A stretch of 64,000 bases of DNA from Ureibacillus sp. FSL W7-1570. GTDB taxonomy: Bacteria; Bacillota; Bacilli; Bacillales_A; Planococcaceae. Below, in pieces: positions 60,049 to 64,000 of the stretch (its first letter is position 1; the number at the start of each line of letters is the position of its first letter). Location of the stretch: the NCBI RefSeq assembly GCF_038593265.1, contig NZ_CP151979.1, forward strand, positions 3,045,001 to 3,109,000, read 5' to 3'. Under the pieces are notes generated by a model. It worked only from the letters and a program-made list of their open reading frames with translations, was not told where the DNA came from and did no database searches. Position numbers and translations under genes: made by a program.

Positions 60049-60931
60049 TTACTGCGGCACTACAGCTCTCCAGCGGGATAAATCCGCGCCATCCGCATCC
60101 ACCAGTTCCGCCGGGAAGATGAATGACCATGGCTTCGTTGTGCGGGGTTGCACCGTCAAAGGCGGTTCAAATTTGAATGTTCCTTTGGCCACCCGCTTAC
60201 CGTTTGCATCAATGATTTCCAATGGCAATTGCTCAAAATTGATGGCCCGGTCGCTTCCGTTCCGGATAAAGAGGGAAACCGTAAGACTCCGGTCATCCCG
60301 GAATTTCGCCTGGAAGCCCGTGAAATTCACTTCATTTTGTTTCAATTCAGGCAATTGGCTGACGATTTTTTCAAGATATTCCTGCTGCTCCGCGGACAGT
60401 TGGCTTTTCCAGGAATCATCCAAATCCAATGTGTGTTTTTTCAATGTATTCAAATTAAAAGCGAGTTTCCATCCTTCGCCAGGAAGTTCATCCGCCTGGA
60501 TATGTTCCTTCTCGAACGTAAACACCCAAGGCCGGCAGCTTTCAGGAGGAATGGTCCCCAATTCTTTGAAATCAAACATTTTGGAAGCTATTGGATGATT
60601 GTCTTTATCCAATAAAATCAGCCCGACTTCCCCTAATTCAATCTCTTGGGGAAGGGATGAACGGAAGAAGGCGCGCACATACCAATTCCCTGTATTTTTA
60701 TCCGCATCGATATCGATGGCGGCAAGGGATAATTGGTTTGGACGGAGCGGCGCCAATTGGTTCGCCAGGAAGCTGAACACATATTTCTGTTCTTGCGGCA
60801 CGATCCAGTTTGGATGCAAGGAAAGTTTCGTTTTGACCAATTTTGTTTCGGTTGATGTTTCCGCATCTTCTATTAAATTGCTTGAGTCGATTGCACTGTC
60901 GGATTTCACTTTATCGTTTTTCTTAAAGAAA

Positions 60932-60945
<14 letters not shown>
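60049..60945 (-). CDS. slaP: Accessory Sec system S-layer assembly protein SlaP
   Basis: A 298-residue soluble protein of the SlaP type, which works with SecA2 to export S-layer proteins in Bacillus anthracis. It starts MGLFDFFKKNDKVKSD, then has two related SLAP domains of about 110 residues. The first (~40-160) holds LSLAAIDIDADKNTGNWYVR and ESCRPWVFTFEKEHI. The second (~190-298) holds VNFTGFQAKFRDDRSLTVSL and TTKPWSFIFPAELVD. Each domain ends in the PW.F.F motif. Its start overlaps the last 14 bases of secA2, so the two are translationally coupled. A terminator lies about 40 bp after its stop. Confidence 0.87.
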
Positions 60946-63304
<2,359 letters not shown>

Positions 63305-63575
63305 TTTTTTACGCTCCTTCTAAAGGTCTAATATAGACACCCATGTTATTCTATCAAACTTTTGGGGGTATGACTACTTTAATCCCGGGGAAAATAAAGG
63401 ATGAAAAGGGCTTTTGGAAATTAGTATCTTCGATGCAACGCCATTTGATTCTTCATTTGAAATTTATTGGATTTTTAATTACATTTTATAGTAAAGACTA
63501 GGTTTTCTTTTATAATCGTGCTATAATAGCATAGGTTTATATGATGGTACGTATCATTTTTTGAGGAGGATAGAC

Positions 63576-64000
63576 ATGGTTTACGTGTCTTTGGTAGTGG
63601 CGCTTGTTGCGTCCGTAGTACTGACTCCTATCGTTAGACGATTAGCGTTTCGCATAGGTGCAGTGGACGCACCGAATTATCGGAAAGTGCATCAGAAAAT
63701 CATGCCACGTTTAGGTGGTTTAGCTATATTTATATCGTTTTTAATGGGACTGGCAATCCTGAGACCTGCCAGCCCTCCCTTTGAAAGTTCATTGATGCCT
63801 TTATCCCTTGTGTTGGGGGCAACGGTGATTGTGATTACGGGCATTTTGGATGACAAGTACGAGATCAGCGCGAAGGCGAAAATGTTGGGACAATTCATCG
63901 CCGCTTCGATTGTGGTGTTTTTGGGCGGTGTGCAAATCGATTTCATCAACTTGCCTTTCGATAATGGAATTTTGAATTTTGGATTTTTGAGTATTCCATT
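63576..64000 (+). CDS. tagO: Undecaprenyl-phosphate GlcNAc-1-phosphate transferase TagO, N-terminal part
   Basis: The first 141 residues of a WecA/TagO-type membrane enzyme, cut by the window edge. It moves GlcNAc-1-phosphate onto undecaprenyl phosphate, the first step of wall teichoic acid and secondary wall polysaccharide synthesis. Seen: VDAPNYRKVHQKIMPRLGGL at ~29-48 (family signature) and VIVITGILDDKYEISAKAKM with the DD metal site near 84-103. GAGGAGG precedes ATG 63576, and a TATAAT at 63522-63527 is a candidate -10 box. It would start the polymer that CsaB later pyruvylates. Confidence 0.9.
   Translation, partial: MVYVSLVVALVASVVLTPIVRRLAFRIGAVDAPNYRKVHQKIMPRLGGLAIFISFLMGLAILRPASPPFESSLMPLSLVLGATVIVITGILDDKYEISAKAKMLGQFIAASIVVFLGGVQIDFINLPFDNGILNFGFLSIP

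Noticed and set aside
58686-60122. Very long open frames on both strands (478 codons rightward, 533 and 440 leftward) over the 63-bp array
   Set aside because: They follow the repeat period, have repeat-composed products, cross a strong terminator and run antisense or out of frame into slaP. No ribosome site or signal was seen.

Overview
The window comes from a low-to-mid GC Gram-positive bacterium. It has AGGAGG-type ribosome sites, ComK, SlaP/SecA2, CsaB, TagO and many SLH (S-layer homology) proteins. This points to Bacillales, most likely the Planococcaceae/Caryophanaceae side (Lysinibacillus/Ureibacillus-like). That placement is inference from gene content. No rRNA, tRNA or CRISPR array was seen.

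Layout. 1-4.0 kb: the right end of an IS66-type element abuts a leftward phage-like replication module (ORF6N-type protein, DnaD-like winged-helix protein with internal repeats, DnaB-type helicase, unknown protein). 4-24.4 kb: mixed housekeeping and accessory genes. These are a UDP-sugar dehydrogenase, a DUF3800 protein, a DUF4177/DUF2975/XRE operon, a TcaA-like zinc-ribbon membrane protein, a YHYH secreted protein, a sigma-70-like factor divergent from comK, a phosphohexomutase, an SLH protein beside a decayed copy of its own C-terminus, a frameshifted tartrate/malate-type dehydrogenase, a macro-domain protein, an amphi-Trp protein and Hsp20. 24.4-25.5 kb: a terminator-ended small transcription unit is followed directly by the 5' end of a group II intron. 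The intron's RT gene is gone, a Gly/Ala-rich bacteriocin-like fragment and a small membrane protein lie inside, and the intron 3' end follows. 25.5-63.3 kb: a large S-layer/secondary cell wall polysaccharide (SCWP) region.

How the genes work together. The cell-wall region holds eight apparently intact SLH proteins and one SLH pseudogene; a ninth intact SLH gene lies at 16.8 kb. Their catalytic domains are CAP, NlpC/P60 (two), N-acetylmuramoyl-alanine amidase (two), glucosaminidase, phosphodiester glycosidase and a ComEC-like metallo-beta-lactamase fold with an Excalibur domain. The same region encodes machinery to make and decorate the SLH ligand: an MBOAT/DHHW pair (PatA/PatB-like acetylation), a repeat-unit polymerase, the CsaB pyruvyl transferase, a GT4 glycosyltransferase, a MurJ/Wzx-type flippase and TagO. 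It also encodes the secretion pair SlaP-SecA2. Function of the set is inferred from the Bacillus anthracis S-layer system.

The most unusual signal is not a gene. At least ten intergenic spots carry arrays built on a 21-bp period (units of 21, 42, 63 or 103 bp). Sequences differ from locus to locus but share an AT(C)CG..CAAA-like core. Most lie just downstream of genes or terminators. They create long spurious open frames on both strands. A second recurring element is a CCAGGCAC/GTGCCTGG hairpin used as a terminator at several gene ends.
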